NCBI GenBank assembly: GCA_022705325.1
Contig: JAKJER010000005.1
Location: forward strand, 186,001 to 250,000
Direction of reading: 5' to 3'
Length of the DNA: 64,000 nt
Origin: Planctomycetota bacterium
Lineage (GTDB): Bacteria; Planctomycetota; Phycisphaerae; SM23-33
Shown: positions 22,610-32,131 of the stretch, in pieces
How positions within the stretch are numbered: the stretch's first letter is position 1
Layout of the letters: each line of letters opens with the position of its first letter
Translations under genes and position numbers: made by a program
The notes under the pieces: generated by a model
Database searches by the model: none
The model's input: only the letters and a program-made list of their open reading frames with translations
What the model was told of the DNA's origin: nothing

Positions 22610-24652
22610 TCACCTGCGCGGCCCGACGGTGCTGACGTCGAAGGGCTTGAAGCCCAGCTTCAGTGCGGGCGAGTCGGCCTTCAGGCGGAAGTCCTTCTTG
22701 GCGGCGTCCACGAAGAGCGGGTCTGCGATCACGGAGTGCGTGTCCAGGCCGCGCTTCTGCCAGTCGGCGAAGTCCTTGCCCGCGAAGGCGATCTTCCTGC
22801 CGCCGTTCCAGTACACGTTGGAGTCCAGCTTGAACTGGTCGTCTTTCCAGTTCTTCCCGAGCAGCGGCCCCTGGCCGGACCAGCAGACGATGTTGCGCTC
22901 GAAGGTGAACGACAGGTGCGGCTCGGTCCGCGTCCGCTCGATCTGGGCCTCGGCGGACTCCACCAGGATGTTGTTGCGGATGATGTTCTCCCGCCCGTAG
23001 TGCTGGTGGAAGCCGCCGGTCTTGGTGTTGTAGACCAGGTTGTTCTCGAAGACGATGCCGGTCGAGCCCTCGTCGGTGTACAGCCCCCAGCCGCCGTAGC
23101 CGTGGCTGGTGATGTCGTGAAAGACGTTGTTGCGGACGACGGTGCCGGGGCTGACGCCCAGCGTGTAGATTCCGCCCATGTCCGACAGCAGGCCCTGTCC
23201 GATCGTGTGGACGTGGTTGAACTCGATGATGTTCTCTTTGCTGACGCTGGGCGCGTAGCCCCAGACCCAGCCCACGCTGATGCCCGTGTAGTAGCCGTCG
23301 AAGATGAGATTGTGGGCGATGAGGTTGTGCCCGGAGTTCTGGCTGAGGATGCCCACCGCCGAATGCCACACCCGCCCGTAAGGCCCGATGCGGTTGTCGG
23401 TGATGACGTTGTGTCCGGTCTGCACCGCCTCGGGGCTCTTGGCCCCGCCGCCGTTCTGGCGGATGCCGCCCGCGCCCAGGTCCGTCAGCGTGTTGCCCAC
23501 GATCCGCCAGTGCGAGCAGCCGTCGGCCAGCTCCAGGCCGTACGTGCCGCACGAGGTTATCGTGCAGCCCTCCACGGTCACGTGGCGGGCGCCCGTGGCG
23601 ACCAGAGCCCCGCGGACGGTGCTCGCGGCCTGGTGGTCGCCGGTGTCCTTGGGAGCGAGGTCCCAGGCCGTGTGGGCGAACGTCAGCTCGCGGAAGGCGA
23701 CGTGCTGGACGAACTTGCCCCCCTTGGGGTCGCCCTCGATGCGAAGCACGCTGGTCAGGCGCGGGGCCACGACGGTCGTCGTGGAGGGCTGTTCGCCTTC
23801 TTTGGGCAGATAGAACAGCCGCCCGGCCGGACGGTCGAGATACCACTGGCCCGGCGCGTCGAGGGCCTCGCGGACGTTGTCGGCGTAGTAGGGGGCCCCT
23901 TCGGGGCGGAAGTCAGCCGTCAGCTTGCGGCGCGTCTTGCGGTCGAGTTCCACGACACGGGCGGCCTCGTCCACGCTCTTGATCTTCAGGTGCGAGTCGA
24001 CCCAGTAATGCAGGATCACCAGCTCCACGTCCGCCAGGTTGTGCCACGAGGCCTTCAAGTCGCCCGCCTTGAACTCGAACTTGTCGGCCGGCGTGCGGTA
24101 CTCGGTCTTCTTCCAGTCCACGCCCGGCTGGCTGACCACATGGAAGTGACCGTCCTTCGGGAGTCTCGGGCGGCAGCGGCGCTGGCCGTTGACGAAGAGC
24201 TGGCGGAACGACCACTTGCCTTCCTTCACCTCCGGCAGGTCGGCGACCCAGAACTTGCCTTCCTGCTTCCATCCGGTGACGGGCCGCCCCGCCGACAGCA
24301 CCGGCTTGGCCCCGGCTGGGGCCTGCCAGACGATCGGGGCCTTGTCCGTGCCGGAGTCTTCCGGCGTCAGGACCAGCGGTTCAGCCAGGCAGTACGTCCC
24401 GCCGGCCAGCGTGACCGTGGCGCCGGCGGCCAGTTCGCCCTTGGCCCGCAGGCGGCGCAGGGCGTCGCGGGCGGCCTGGGGCGTGGCGAGCGGACCGTCG
24501 GTCTTGCCCGCGTTGGGCTGGGCCAGCCGCCCCGACCACGAGTCATTTCCCGCGGGCGAGACGTACACCGCAACGGGCCCAGCCGCACGGACCCAACCAC
24601 CGACAAGCAGGACCGCCAGCACGCTCGAAGCAAACGCTTTCGTCCGACGCAT
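22610..24652 (-). CDS. Secreted right-handed parallel beta-helix protein (pectate-lyase-like fold)
   Basis: A 680-residue exported protein (signal peptide MRRTKAFASSVLAVLLVGGWVRA). Residues about 30-110 have the start common to such proteins, VYVSPAGNDSWSGRL, TPQAARDALRRLRA and GGTYCLAEPLVLTPEDSGT. The rest contains beta-helix rungs with Asn/Val ladders (VIIDNRIG, NLIAHNLIFDGYYTGISVGW, NIIEFNHVHTIGQG). These proteins often bind or cleave polysaccharides, but no lyase active site can be assigned here. It resembles the protein at 26981-28822 throughout, so they are paralogues. The ATG at 24652 has AGGAGA seven bases before it. Confidence 0.85.
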   Translation of the reverse strand: MRRTKAFASSVLAVLLVGGWVRAAGPVAVYVSPAGNDSWSGRLAQPNAGKTDGPLATPQAARDALRRLRAKGELAAGATVTLAGGTYCLAEPLVLTPEDSGTDKAPIVWQAPAGAKPVLSAGRPVTGWKQEGKFWVADLPEVKEGKWSFRQLFVNGQRRCRPRLPKDGHFHVVSQPGVDWKKTEYRTPADKFEFKAGDLKASWHNLADVELVILHYWVDSHLKIKSVDEAARVVELDRKTRRKLTADFRPEGAPYYADNVREALDAPGQWYLDRPAGRLFYLPKEGEQPSTTTVVAPRLTSVLRIEGDPKGGKFVQHVAFRELTFAHTAWDLAPKDTGDHQAASTVRGALVATGARHVTVEGCTITSCGTYGLELADGCSHWRIVGNTLTDLGAGGIRQNGGGAKSPEAVQTGHNVITDNRIGPYGRVWHSAVGILSQNSGHNLIAHNLIFDGYYTGISVGWVWGYAPSVSKENIIEFNHVHTIGQGLLSDMGGIYTLGVSPGTVVRNNVFHDITSHGYGGWGLYTDEGSTGIVFENNLVYNTKTGGFHQHYGRENIIRNNILVESAEAQIERTRTEPHLSFTFERNIVCWSGQGPLLGKNWKDDQFKLDSNVYWNGGRKIAFAGKDFADWQKRGLDTHSVIADPLFVDAAKKDFRLKADSPALKLGFKPFDVSTVGPRR

Positions 24653-24789
24653 GAACAGATCTCCTGAATTCGCCCTGGGGCGTCTTGAGGAAGAACGAAC
24701 AGCCAAGCCGGGAGTTGCCGAAACATGCCGGCGCGGAGTTCCGCAATCGGCCGTTCCCGCGTCGCGTTGTCGCTATAGGAGATCCGGAC

Positions 24790-26955
24790 ATGAGCAGGAC
24801 CGCACGCGTCATCCTGGCTGTCTGCCTTGCGCTGCTGGCCCGCGCGTCTGTCGCGACGGCCCAGGAGGGTCGAGACCGCGTCCGAGTCGAGCCGGCTCGT
24901 CCGACCGCGTGGCAGAAGATCGAACTCTCGCTGCCCGCCGACTGCATCCCGCCCGCCGCCTTCGACGATCGGAAATACGAGCTGGCAGCCGAGGTGACCG
25001 AGCCCTCGGGCCGGAAGCGGACCGTGCCGGGGTTCTACTGTCAGCCGTGCGAACACCGGTTGCTGGGCGAGGGGCGCCGCCAGAGCGAGTGGATCCGCCC
25101 GGCCGGGGCGGCGCGGTGGACGGTCCGCCACCTGGCCACCGAGGCGGGGCGACACACGTTCACGCTGACGCTGCGGACGCCCGCGGGCACGCGACGCCTG
25201 AGCCCGGTGACGATTGACGTTCTGCCGTCGCCCACGCCCGCGCGAGGCTACGTCCGCGTGGCCAGGGACAACCCGCGATACCTCGAGTTCTCCGACGGGC
25301 GGGTCTTCTTTCCCATCGGACAGAACATCGCGTTCGTGGGCCTCTCGCAGTACGCGGCCAGCTCGGCGGGCGTCCGCTCGCTCTTTGCCAAGATGTCCGC
25401 CCAGGGCGGCAACTACGTTCGCATGTGGGCCTGCTGCCAGGACTGGGCGGCGTGCATCGAGGGCGTCAAGTCCGCCTGGGGTCGGACGTGGGGGCCCAAG
25501 CCCGCGGTGGAGGATATGCCCGACGCGCCGCCCGGCCGGCAGGGCCGGCGCTGCCTCCGCCTGGAGGCCGGCAAGGCCGCCCACGTGAATCCGACGCGCC
25601 CGGTCGCACTGCGCGGCGGGGCGAAGTATCGCCTGGGCGGACTGCTCCGCCGCGAAGACGCCGCGAGCGTGGTCCTGCAGTTGTCGCCCGGCGGCGACCG
25701 CCCGCTGGACGCGCCGGCGGGCAGGTGGACGAGTTTCGCCCACGAATTCCGCGCGGACGAGAAGCAGTTGGTCCTGGGCCGGCTGGCCTTCGTCGTTCGC
25801 GGCGGCTCGGCCTGGCTGACCGACCTGTCGCTGGTGGAACTTGACGACAACGCGGCGCCCGCCGGGCCCAACCTGCTCTGGCAGGCCGACGTCAACCGCT
25901 CGACGATCGGCTGGTACGACCAGGAAGACTGCTCGTTCCTGGACCGCGTGGTGGAGGCCGCCGAGCAGACGGGCGTGTACCTCCAGGTGGTCGTGGTGAC
26001 ACGGGACCTGTACATGAAGTCGCTGTCGCGCGAGGACAGTGCGGAGTACGCCGAGGCGAGCGAGTCGATCCGCCGGCTGATGCGCTATGCCGTCGCCCGC
26101 TGGGGATACTCGCCCCACGTGGCGACGTGGGAGTACTTCAACGAGATGGACCCGGGCAAGCCCACCGACCGCCTCTACCGCGAGTTGGGCGAGTACCTCC
26201 ACCGCATCGACGGTCGCCGTCGCCCGCGGGCGACCAGCACGTGGTCACATCGCCCTCGCGACTGGGCCCACGCCCAGCTCGACACTGCCGACCTGCACCA
26301 CTACCTGCGCCCCAGCACCGGCGAGGCCTACCGCGACTCGGCCTCCACGTACGCCGACCGCGCTCGTTTCCTGCTGGATCGCTCGCCGGGCAAGCCCGCG
26401 CTGCTCAGCGAGTTCGGCCTGGCCGACGACAAGTTCCAGCGCGGTCAAGCGATGGCCAAGGACAAGGACTTCGAGCACGCGCGGCGGGCCTTGTGGGCCT
26501 CCGCGACGTCCGGGCTGGCCGGATCGGCCATGTACTGGTGGTGGGACGACTTCGACCGCGCCGACGCCTACCGCCACTACCGCCCGCTGGCGGACTTCGT
26601 CGCGGACGTGCCGTTCGTCTCGGCCGGCCTGGCGCCGGCCCGCGTGGCTTGCTCGGACAGTCCGGCCGTCCGCGCCGTGGGCATCGCCGGCAAGGGCCAC
26701 GCGTGCGTGTGGCTCTACGACCCGAAGGCGACCTGGCACGCCCAGGCCATCGAGAACCGGACGCCCGAATTGGTGCGCGGGGCATGGGCGGAGTTGCCGG
26801 ACATGCCGCCGGGCGAGTACAGCGTCATCTGGTGGGACAGCGTCGCGGGCAAGCAGGTCGCCCGTCGCGAAATCCGCCACGCGGCCGCCGGGCCGCTGCG
26901 GCTCAGCGCGCCGGATTTCCGCAAGGACATTGCCGCGAAGATTGGACCCAGGTAG
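24790..26955 (+). CDS. Secreted clan GH-A (GH5-like) glycoside hydrolase
   Basis: A 721-residue protein with signal peptide MSRTARVILAVCLALLARAS. Residues about 25-155 look like a DUF5060-type Ig fold, ending in ARDNPRYLEFSDGRVFFPIGQNI, the usual link into a TIM barrel. Candidate catalytic glutamates are Glu452 in EYFNEMDPG (acid/base) and Glu541 in ALLSEFGLAD (nucleophile), placed as in GH5 and related families. An insertion of about 110 residues, resembling a carbohydrate-binding jelly roll, separates the first strands from the rest. The ATG at 24790 has AGGAG upstream. It is followed after 25 bases by a beta-helix gene, so the two are probably co-transcribed for polysaccharide breakdown. 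Confidence 0.75.
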   Translation: MSRTARVILAVCLALLARASVATAQEGRDRVRVEPARPTAWQKIELSLPADCIPPAAFDDRKYELAAEVTEPSGRKRTVPGFYCQPCEHRLLGEGRRQSEWIRPAGAARWTVRHLATEAGRHTFTLTLRTPAGTRRLSPVTIDVLPSPTPARGYVRVARDNPRYLEFSDGRVFFPIGQNIAFVGLSQYAASSAGVRSLFAKMSAQGGNYVRMWACCQDWAACIEGVKSAWGRTWGPKPAVEDMPDAPPGRQGRRCLRLEAGKAAHVNPTRPVALRGGAKYRLGGLLRREDAASVVLQLSPGGDRPLDAPAGRWTSFAHEFRADEKQLVLGRLAFVVRGGSAWLTDLSLVELDDNAAPAGPNLLWQADVNRSTIGWYDQEDCSFLDRVVEAAEQTGVYLQVVVVTRDLYMKSLSREDSAEYAEASESIRRLMRYAVARWGYSPHVATWEYFNEMDPGKPTDRLYRELGEYLHRIDGRRRPRATSTWSHRPRDWAHAQLDTADLHHYLRPSTGEAYRDSASTYADRARFLLDRSPGKPALLSEFGLADDKFQRGQAMAKDKDFEHARRALWASATSGLAGSAMYWWWDDFDRADAYRHYRPLADFVADVPFVSAGLAPARVACSDSPAVRAVGIAGKGHACVWLYDPKATWHAQAIENRTPELVRGAWAELPDMPPGEYSVIWWDSVAGKQVARREIRHAAAGPLRLSAPDFRKDIAAKIGPR

Positions 26956-26980
26956 TTCAGCGTCGATCTGGAGAGATGAA

Positions 26981-28822
26981 ATGACACGTCTGCACAACAT
27001 CGCGATCGCTGCCCTGGCGTCGCTGGCCGTGCTGGTCTCGGCCCGCGCCGAGAGCATCCACGTCGCACCCACGGGCGACGACTCGGCCGCGGGGTCGGCC
27101 TCGGCCCCGGTGGCCACGCCGCACCGGGCGCAGGAGCTGGCCCGCAAGCTCATCGCCGCGGGCCTGAAGGAAGACCTGACGGTCGTGCTGCACGGCGGGA
27201 CGTATTACCTGCCCCGGCCGTTGAGCTTCGGTCCGGGCGATGGCGGCAGCGACGACGGCAAGGGCGGGGGGCGCCGGGTCACGTGGACCGCCGCGCCCAA
27301 CGAGCGGGTCATCCTCAGCGGCGGGCGCCGCATCGCGGGCTTCGCCCCGGCCGGGACGATTCCGCTCAAGGCGCCCGCTACGGAGGCGCCCGCGGACAAG
27401 AAGGCGCCAGCCGCGAAGACGGCTGCGCTGTACCAGGTCGACCTGGGCGACGTGAAGGCGGGGCGGTGGGATTTCCGCCAGCTCTGGGTGGACGGCCGGC
27501 GGGCCGTCCGCGCCCGCACGCCCGACATGGACGCGGACCCGCGTTACGACCGCCTGCTGGGCGCCGAGTTGAAGACTGACCTCTCCGCTCACGCGCTCAA
27601 GATGCCCAAGGAACGGCTGGCCAAGTGGGCCAACCTCGGCGACGTCGAGGTGATCGTGCTCAACAACTGGGCCACCTGCCAGAAGCGGGCCGAGTCGGTG
27701 GACGTGGACGCCGGCACGGTCGCGTTGGCCGGACCGCACGCGAAGTACTTCTCGTCCAACCGTCCCAGGAAGGGCAACCCGTTCTTTCTGGAGAACGCCC
27801 GCGAGTTCCTCGACTCCCGCGGCGAGTGGTACCTGGACCGCAAGAGCGGGGTGCTGACGTACTGCCCGCGAGAGGGCGAGGACCTCGCCCGCTGCGAGGT
27901 GATTGCGCCGGTGTTGACGCGGCTGGTCGAGATCGCCGGCACGCAGGCGGCGGCGGTGCGGAACCTGCACCTTCGCGGTCTGGCCCTGCTGCACAGCGAC
28001 CTGCCGCCGGCCGAGGGCGGGCACGAGGGACGGCAGGCGTGCTTCCGCTACGGGGGTGACAAGGTGAGCGGCTCGATGCCGGCGGCCGTGACGGCCGAGC
28101 ACGCGGTCGGCTGCTCGATCGTCGAGTGCGAGATCGCCCACCTGGGCGGCAGCGCGGTTCTGCTGCGCGACGGCTGCCACCGCAATGTGATGGAGGGCAA
28201 CCGCGTGCACGACGTGGAGGGCAACGGCCTGGGCGTGGGCGGGCCCAACGACGACACGCTCGCCCCGCGGGGCAACCGCATCTCGAACAACCACGTGCAC
28301 CACTGCGGCGTGCGGTATCTCGGGGCGGTGGGGATCTGGGTCGGCTTCGCGCCGGGGACGATCGTCTCGCACAACCTCGTGCACGACCTGCCCTACACGG
28401 GCATCTCGGTGGGCTGGCAGTGGAACGCGCTGTCCACCGTCAACGCGGGGCACCTGATCGACGACAACCACATCTTCGACGTGATGAAGGAAGTCTCCGA
28501 CGGCGGGGGGATCTACACGCTGGGCTTCCAGCCGGGCACGCGGATCCGCGGCAACTGGATCCACGACGTGCAGCGATCGCCCTTCGCCCACGCGGCGCCC
28601 AACAACGGCATCTTCTTCGACGAGGGCAGCAAGGGCTTCGCCGTCGAACGCAACACGATCTACCGCACCTCGGGCAAGCCCATCCGCTTCAACCAGTGCC
28701 AGAAGGACTGGCACAGTTGGAAGGAGAACGTCCTGCTGGAGGACCCGGCCGCCGAGCCGCCCGCGACGCACCCGGCCAAGGACGCCGGGCTGGAGAAGGC
28801 CTGGCGCAAGCTGGCGCAGTAG
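26981..28822 (+). CDS. Secreted right-handed parallel beta-helix protein
   Basis: A 613-residue exported protein (signal MTRLHNIAIAALASLAVLVSARA). It shares with the protein at 22610-24652 the opening IHVAPTGDDSAAGS, the LRRLW-like segment WDFRQLWVDGRRAVRAR, and the rungs GISVGWQWNALSTVN and GGGIYTLGFQPGTRIRGN. These are signs of a common beta-helix family in planctomycete genomes, probably acting on plant or algal polysaccharides. No catalytic residues are assigned. The ATG at 26981 has GGAGAG upstream, and it is in an operon with the GH5-like gene before it. It ends 71 bases from a convergent TPR gene. Confidence 0.85.
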   Translation: MTRLHNIAIAALASLAVLVSARAESIHVAPTGDDSAAGSASAPVATPHRAQELARKLIAAGLKEDLTVVLHGGTYYLPRPLSFGPGDGGSDDGKGGGRRVTWTAAPNERVILSGGRRIAGFAPAGTIPLKAPATEAPADKKAPAAKTAALYQVDLGDVKAGRWDFRQLWVDGRRAVRARTPDMDADPRYDRLLGAELKTDLSAHALKMPKERLAKWANLGDVEVIVLNNWATCQKRAESVDVDAGTVALAGPHAKYFSSNRPRKGNPFFLENAREFLDSRGEWYLDRKSGVLTYCPREGEDLARCEVIAPVLTRLVEIAGTQAAAVRNLHLRGLALLHSDLPPAEGGHEGRQACFRYGGDKVSGSMPAAVTAEHAVGCSIVECEIAHLGGSAVLLRDGCHRNVMEGNRVHDVEGNGLGVGGPNDDTLAPRGNRISNNHVHHCGVRYLGAVGIWVGFAPGTIVSHNLVHDLPYTGISVGWQWNALSTVNAGHLIDDNHIFDVMKEVSDGGGIYTLGFQPGTRIRGNWIHDVQRSPFAHAAPNNGIFFDEGSKGFAVERNTIYRTSGKPIRFNQCQKDWHSWKENVLLEDPAAEPPATHPAKDAGLEKAWRKLAQ

Positions 28823-28893
28823 CACAGGCACCTGTCTGAGACTGAAAGACCTGTGACCCATCGGAGCAGAACCGCGAACGGCGGTCGCGTCTG

Positions 28894-30585
28894 TTACGGC
28901 GCTGCCAGTTCATCCAGCAGTCCCTGGAGCCGGGGCTCGATCGTCCCGCCCAGCGACCTCACCTTCTCGGCGTCGGCCAGGGCCTGCTCGCGATGGCCCA
29001 GGGCGGCATGGGCGCAGGCGCGGTTAGAGTAGTTCATCCAATGCCCCGGCTCGAGTTCGACGGCCTTCTCGGCGTCGGCCAGGGCTTCGGCATGACGTCC
29101 CAACTCGAGTAGTGCGTCGCTGCGGTTGCAGTAGGCGACGGCAAGGGTCGGGTCCAGTTCGATAGCCCGCGTGTACTCTCGCATCGCGGCTTCATAGTCC
29201 TTGCGCTCAGCCAGGACGAACCCTCGCCGCGCGTGCAGATCGGCGCTGTCATCGCCCAACGCCGTCGCCGACTCCAGATCACCCCACGCCTCTTCGTGCC
29301 GTCCTGCCTCGCAGAGCAGCCATGCGCGGGTCGCGAAGTGCTGGGCGTTGCCGGGATCGAGGCGGATGGCCCGGTCGATGTCGCTCAGCGCCTTCTTCAG
29401 CTTGCGCAGGCTGGCCCAGGCCCGCCCGCGGAGAGCGAAGGCGTCAGCACAGGAGGGTTCCCACCCGATTGCGCGGTCGCAATCACGAACCGCCGCCCGG
29501 GCGCGGCCGCCGAGTTCCAGCAGCAGACAAGCCCGTTGCAGGCGGAGTTCCGCGTTGTCCTCGCCCGCCGCGAGGGCCGACTCCAGGTCCGCCAAGGCCC
29601 GCTGGTCCTGCTTAAGCTCCCGCAGGCACCAGGCGCGATGCTGAAAACCGGGGCCGTTGTGAGGGTCGCACGCGAGGAGCGCATCGAAGTCTGTCAGGGC
29701 ACGCTCGAATCTGCCCTCTCGCGCCAGCGCGCAGCCACGAATATACAGGCAGTCAACGTCGTTCGGCGCCAAGGCCAGGACCCGCGAACAATCGTCGGCC
29801 GCGGCTGCATATTCCCCCAATTTCATCCGCACCCGCGCACGGATAGAGAGGGCGGCATCGCTGTCTTCCTGGAGTTGGAGAGCCCGGCTGGCGGCTTGGA
29901 CGGCGTCGGCCTCCTGGCCCAGAAGATGCCGGGCCAGGGCTTGCTCTACCAGCACGGCTGGGTGTTTATCTCCGCCGACTTTCGCCTGGGTCGGTCCCCC
30001 GTTGTCCGGCGGCCACCGAGGCTCGCCAGCCTCCAGCGGACCCAAGGCTCGGGCGACCTCGGCCAGCAGCACTGCCGTCCGCGAGGACGTGTCGCCGTGG
30101 GCGACAGCCTGTTGAAGATCCGTCAAGGCTCCGGCCCATCGCTTCAGATAGGCTCGGCACAGGCCGCGGGCCGCGTAGCATCCGTGTAGCCGGGAAGAGT
30201 GAACATGCAGGATTGCCCGGTCGTACTCCCGTTCGGCCTGCTCGTATTGCCCCATCCGATACAAAGCCATTGCACGCGTTTCGCTGGCGTAACCGGTAAC
30301 GCCGTCCAGCCGCATGCCGAGGACGCCGTCGCAAAGGGCGACGCAGGCTTGGAAGTTCCTGCGATCGAACTCGACCGCAGCCTGCTGATGCCACTCGTAA
30401 GCCTGCCAGACTCTCGCCCGTCGCCAAAATACCCACAGGCCGCCCATGCCCAGGATGTAAATGAAGACGGCGTGGGGCCCGCTGATCGGCACGAGGCGCC
30501 ACAGCCCGACGCAAACGCCCCCGGCCGCCAGCACGAGGGCCAGGCAGAACCACGGGCGGATCAGCAATCGATGGAACCGGTTCAA
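28894..30585 (-). CDS. Membrane-anchored tetratricopeptide repeat protein
   Basis: A 563-residue protein. The first 55 residues hold two hydrophobic helices (FCLALVLAAGGVCVGLW and AVFIYILGMGGLWVFW). After that about a dozen TPR units follow, with typical spacing such as YAAADDCSRVLALAPNDVDCLYIRG and YEAAMREYTRAIELDPTLAVAYCNRSDALLELG. It is likely a scaffold for protein-protein contacts at the membrane. Neither neighbour suggests a specific partner. The start is a TTG at 30585; an in-frame stop lies a few codons upstream, and no ATG precedes the first membrane helix, so a rare start is required. Confidence 0.85.
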   Translation of the reverse strand: MNRFHRLLIRPWFCLALVLAAGGVCVGLWRLVPISGPHAVFIYILGMGGLWVFWRRARVWQAYEWHQQAAVEFDRRNFQACVALCDGVLGMRLDGVTGYASETRAMALYRMGQYEQAEREYDRAILHVHSSRLHGCYAARGLCRAYLKRWAGALTDLQQAVAHGDTSSRTAVLLAEVARALGPLEAGEPRWPPDNGGPTQAKVGGDKHPAVLVEQALARHLLGQEADAVQAASRALQLQEDSDAALSIRARVRMKLGEYAAAADDCSRVLALAPNDVDCLYIRGCALAREGRFERALTDFDALLACDPHNGPGFQHRAWCLRELKQDQRALADLESALAAGEDNAELRLQRACLLLELGGRARAAVRDCDRAIGWEPSCADAFALRGRAWASLRKLKKALSDIDRAIRLDPGNAQHFATRAWLLCEAGRHEEAWGDLESATALGDDSADLHARRGFVLAERKDYEAAMREYTRAIELDPTLAVAYCNRSDALLELGRHAEALADAEKAVELEPGHWMNYSNRACAHAALGHREQALADAEKVRSLGGTIEPRLQGLLDELAAP

Positions 30586-30767
30586 GGCGGACCCCAGGTC
30601 GTTTCATCGCGAACACACTGCGGCGATGAAGATACCGATTCCGCCTCATCGCGCCAAGGGCAGGCCATCGGCGGTGGGGGCTCCCTCAATTCGGCCTGAT
30701 CGCTGAACGCTGAGAACTTGCCTTCTCGTGCGTTATACGGGATGCTAGGGCAACAAGGAGACCTTGC

Positions 30768-32120
30768 ATGGCCAGTGAAATGACTCGGCGCGAGTGGATG
30801 AAGGCGGCTGGGGCCGCGTTGGCGGCGGCGGCTGGGACGGCCGGCGCGGTACGGGCGGACGATCCGACGATGGGCAGCGGCTCGTCGGGCAAGGGTGGGG
30901 CCACGCCGGTGGCGGGCGGCGCGCCGTCTCACCCGGTGGTGCTGAGCGACGGCAAGGTGATCCAGCCCAGCCGGGAACTGCCCGTGCTGCACCGCACGCA
31001 GGTGCTGGTGGTGGGCGGCGGCCCGGCGGGCGTGTCGGCGGCGATCGCCGCCAAGCGGGCCGGAGCGGACGTCACGCTGGTCGAGCGGTACAACCACTTC
31101 GGCGGGCTGTGGACCGGCGGGCTGGTGCTGTACGTGTATCCGCTGTTCGCCAAGGACGGCACGCAGGTCGTCCGCGGGATCGGCGGGGAGATGCTCGACC
31201 GCATCGCCAAGCTGGACCGCGGCAGCACGCTCCGCAAGGCGGGCTCGAACCCCACCGTCGACTCCGAGGCCGCCAAGTACATGATGGTCGAGATGGTCGT
31301 CGAGGCCGGCGTGAAGGTCTTCCTGCACTGTTGGGGCGTGGAGGCGATCATGGACGGCTCGCGGGTCCGCGGGGCGGTCTTCGAGTCCAAGAGCGGGCGC
31401 CAGGCCATCCTCGCCGACCTGGTCATCGACACCACGGGCGACGGCGACCTGTTCGCCTCGGCCGGCGCGGGCTACGACAAGTGCATCTACGACATCGGGC
31501 TGGTCAGCCGGATCGGCAACCTGGACAAGATCGACCGGTCCAAGGGCAAGCCGCCCACGGCCCTGGGCTCGATCACGCCCGTCGCGGGCGTGAACTGGGT
31601 AAACATGCGCGGGCCCAAGGCCGACGGGCTGGACGTGGCCACGCTGACGCAACTGGAACTCAACCACCGCAAGCACATCTGGCAGAGCATCGAGAAGCTC
31701 CGTGCCGCTCCGGGCTACGAGAAGGCCTTCCTGCTCGAGACGGCCCCGCAACTCGGCGTACGGTTGACCAGGCTGCTGGAGGGCACGGCCAAGATGGCCT
31801 ACCCGGACATGCGGGCCGGCAAGACGTACGACGACGTGGTCGGCGTGGGGGGGTGCGAGGGCTCGACGCCGGTGGCCTGGCAGATCCCCTACGGCATCCT
31901 TGTGCCCCGGAACGTCGAGGGCCTGCTGACGGCGGGGCGGTCGGTCAGCGCGGACTTCAAGTCCGCCGACGTCCTCCGCCTGATCGCCATCTGCTACGTG
32001 ACCGGCCACGCGGCCGGCGTGGCGGGCGCCGTCTGCGCGATGGACAAGTGCCCCACGCGCAAGGTCGACCTCGCCAAGGTCCAGGGCGAGTTGAAGAAAC
32101 AGGGCGCGTACCTGGGCTGA
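30768..32120 (+). CDS. Exported FAD-dependent oxidoreductase
   Basis: A 450-residue protein. The N-terminus MTRREWMKAAGAALAAAAGTAG is a probable Tat signal (RRxxM-type). Residues 83-88, GGGPAG, with VTLVERYNHFGGLWTGGL form the dinucleotide-binding motif of the FAD-dependent oxidoreductase family Pfam PF12831. DLVIDTTGDGDLFASAGA and GILVPRNVEGLLTAGRSVSA are conserved C-terminal FAD-contact motifs. Its substrate is unknown; relatives in planctomycetes occur near carbohydrate-degradation genes. AGGAG lies upstream of the ATG. A second, longer protein of the same family is at 56889-58601. Confidence 0.85.
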   Translation: MASEMTRREWMKAAGAALAAAAGTAGAVRADDPTMGSGSSGKGGATPVAGGAPSHPVVLSDGKVIQPSRELPVLHRTQVLVVGGGPAGVSAAIAAKRAGADVTLVERYNHFGGLWTGGLVLYVYPLFAKDGTQVVRGIGGEMLDRIAKLDRGSTLRKAGSNPTVDSEAAKYMMVEMVVEAGVKVFLHCWGVEAIMDGSRVRGAVFESKSGRQAILADLVIDTTGDGDLFASAGAGYDKCIYDIGLVSRIGNLDKIDRSKGKPPTALGSITPVAGVNWVNMRGPKADGLDVATLTQLELNHRKHIWQSIEKLRAAPGYEKAFLLETAPQLGVRLTRLLEGTAKMAYPDMRAGKTYDDVVGVGGCEGSTPVAWQIPYGILVPRNVEGLLTAGRSVSADFKSADVLRLIAICYVTGHAAGVAGAVCAMDKCPTRKVDLAKVQGELKKQGAYLG

Positions 32121-32131
32121 TAGCGCCGCGG

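Noticed and set aside
28823..28893. Possible terminator between convergent beta-helix and TPR genes
   Set aside because: Only short imperfect dyads (CAGGTGCC-like) and no T-run could be seen in either direction.
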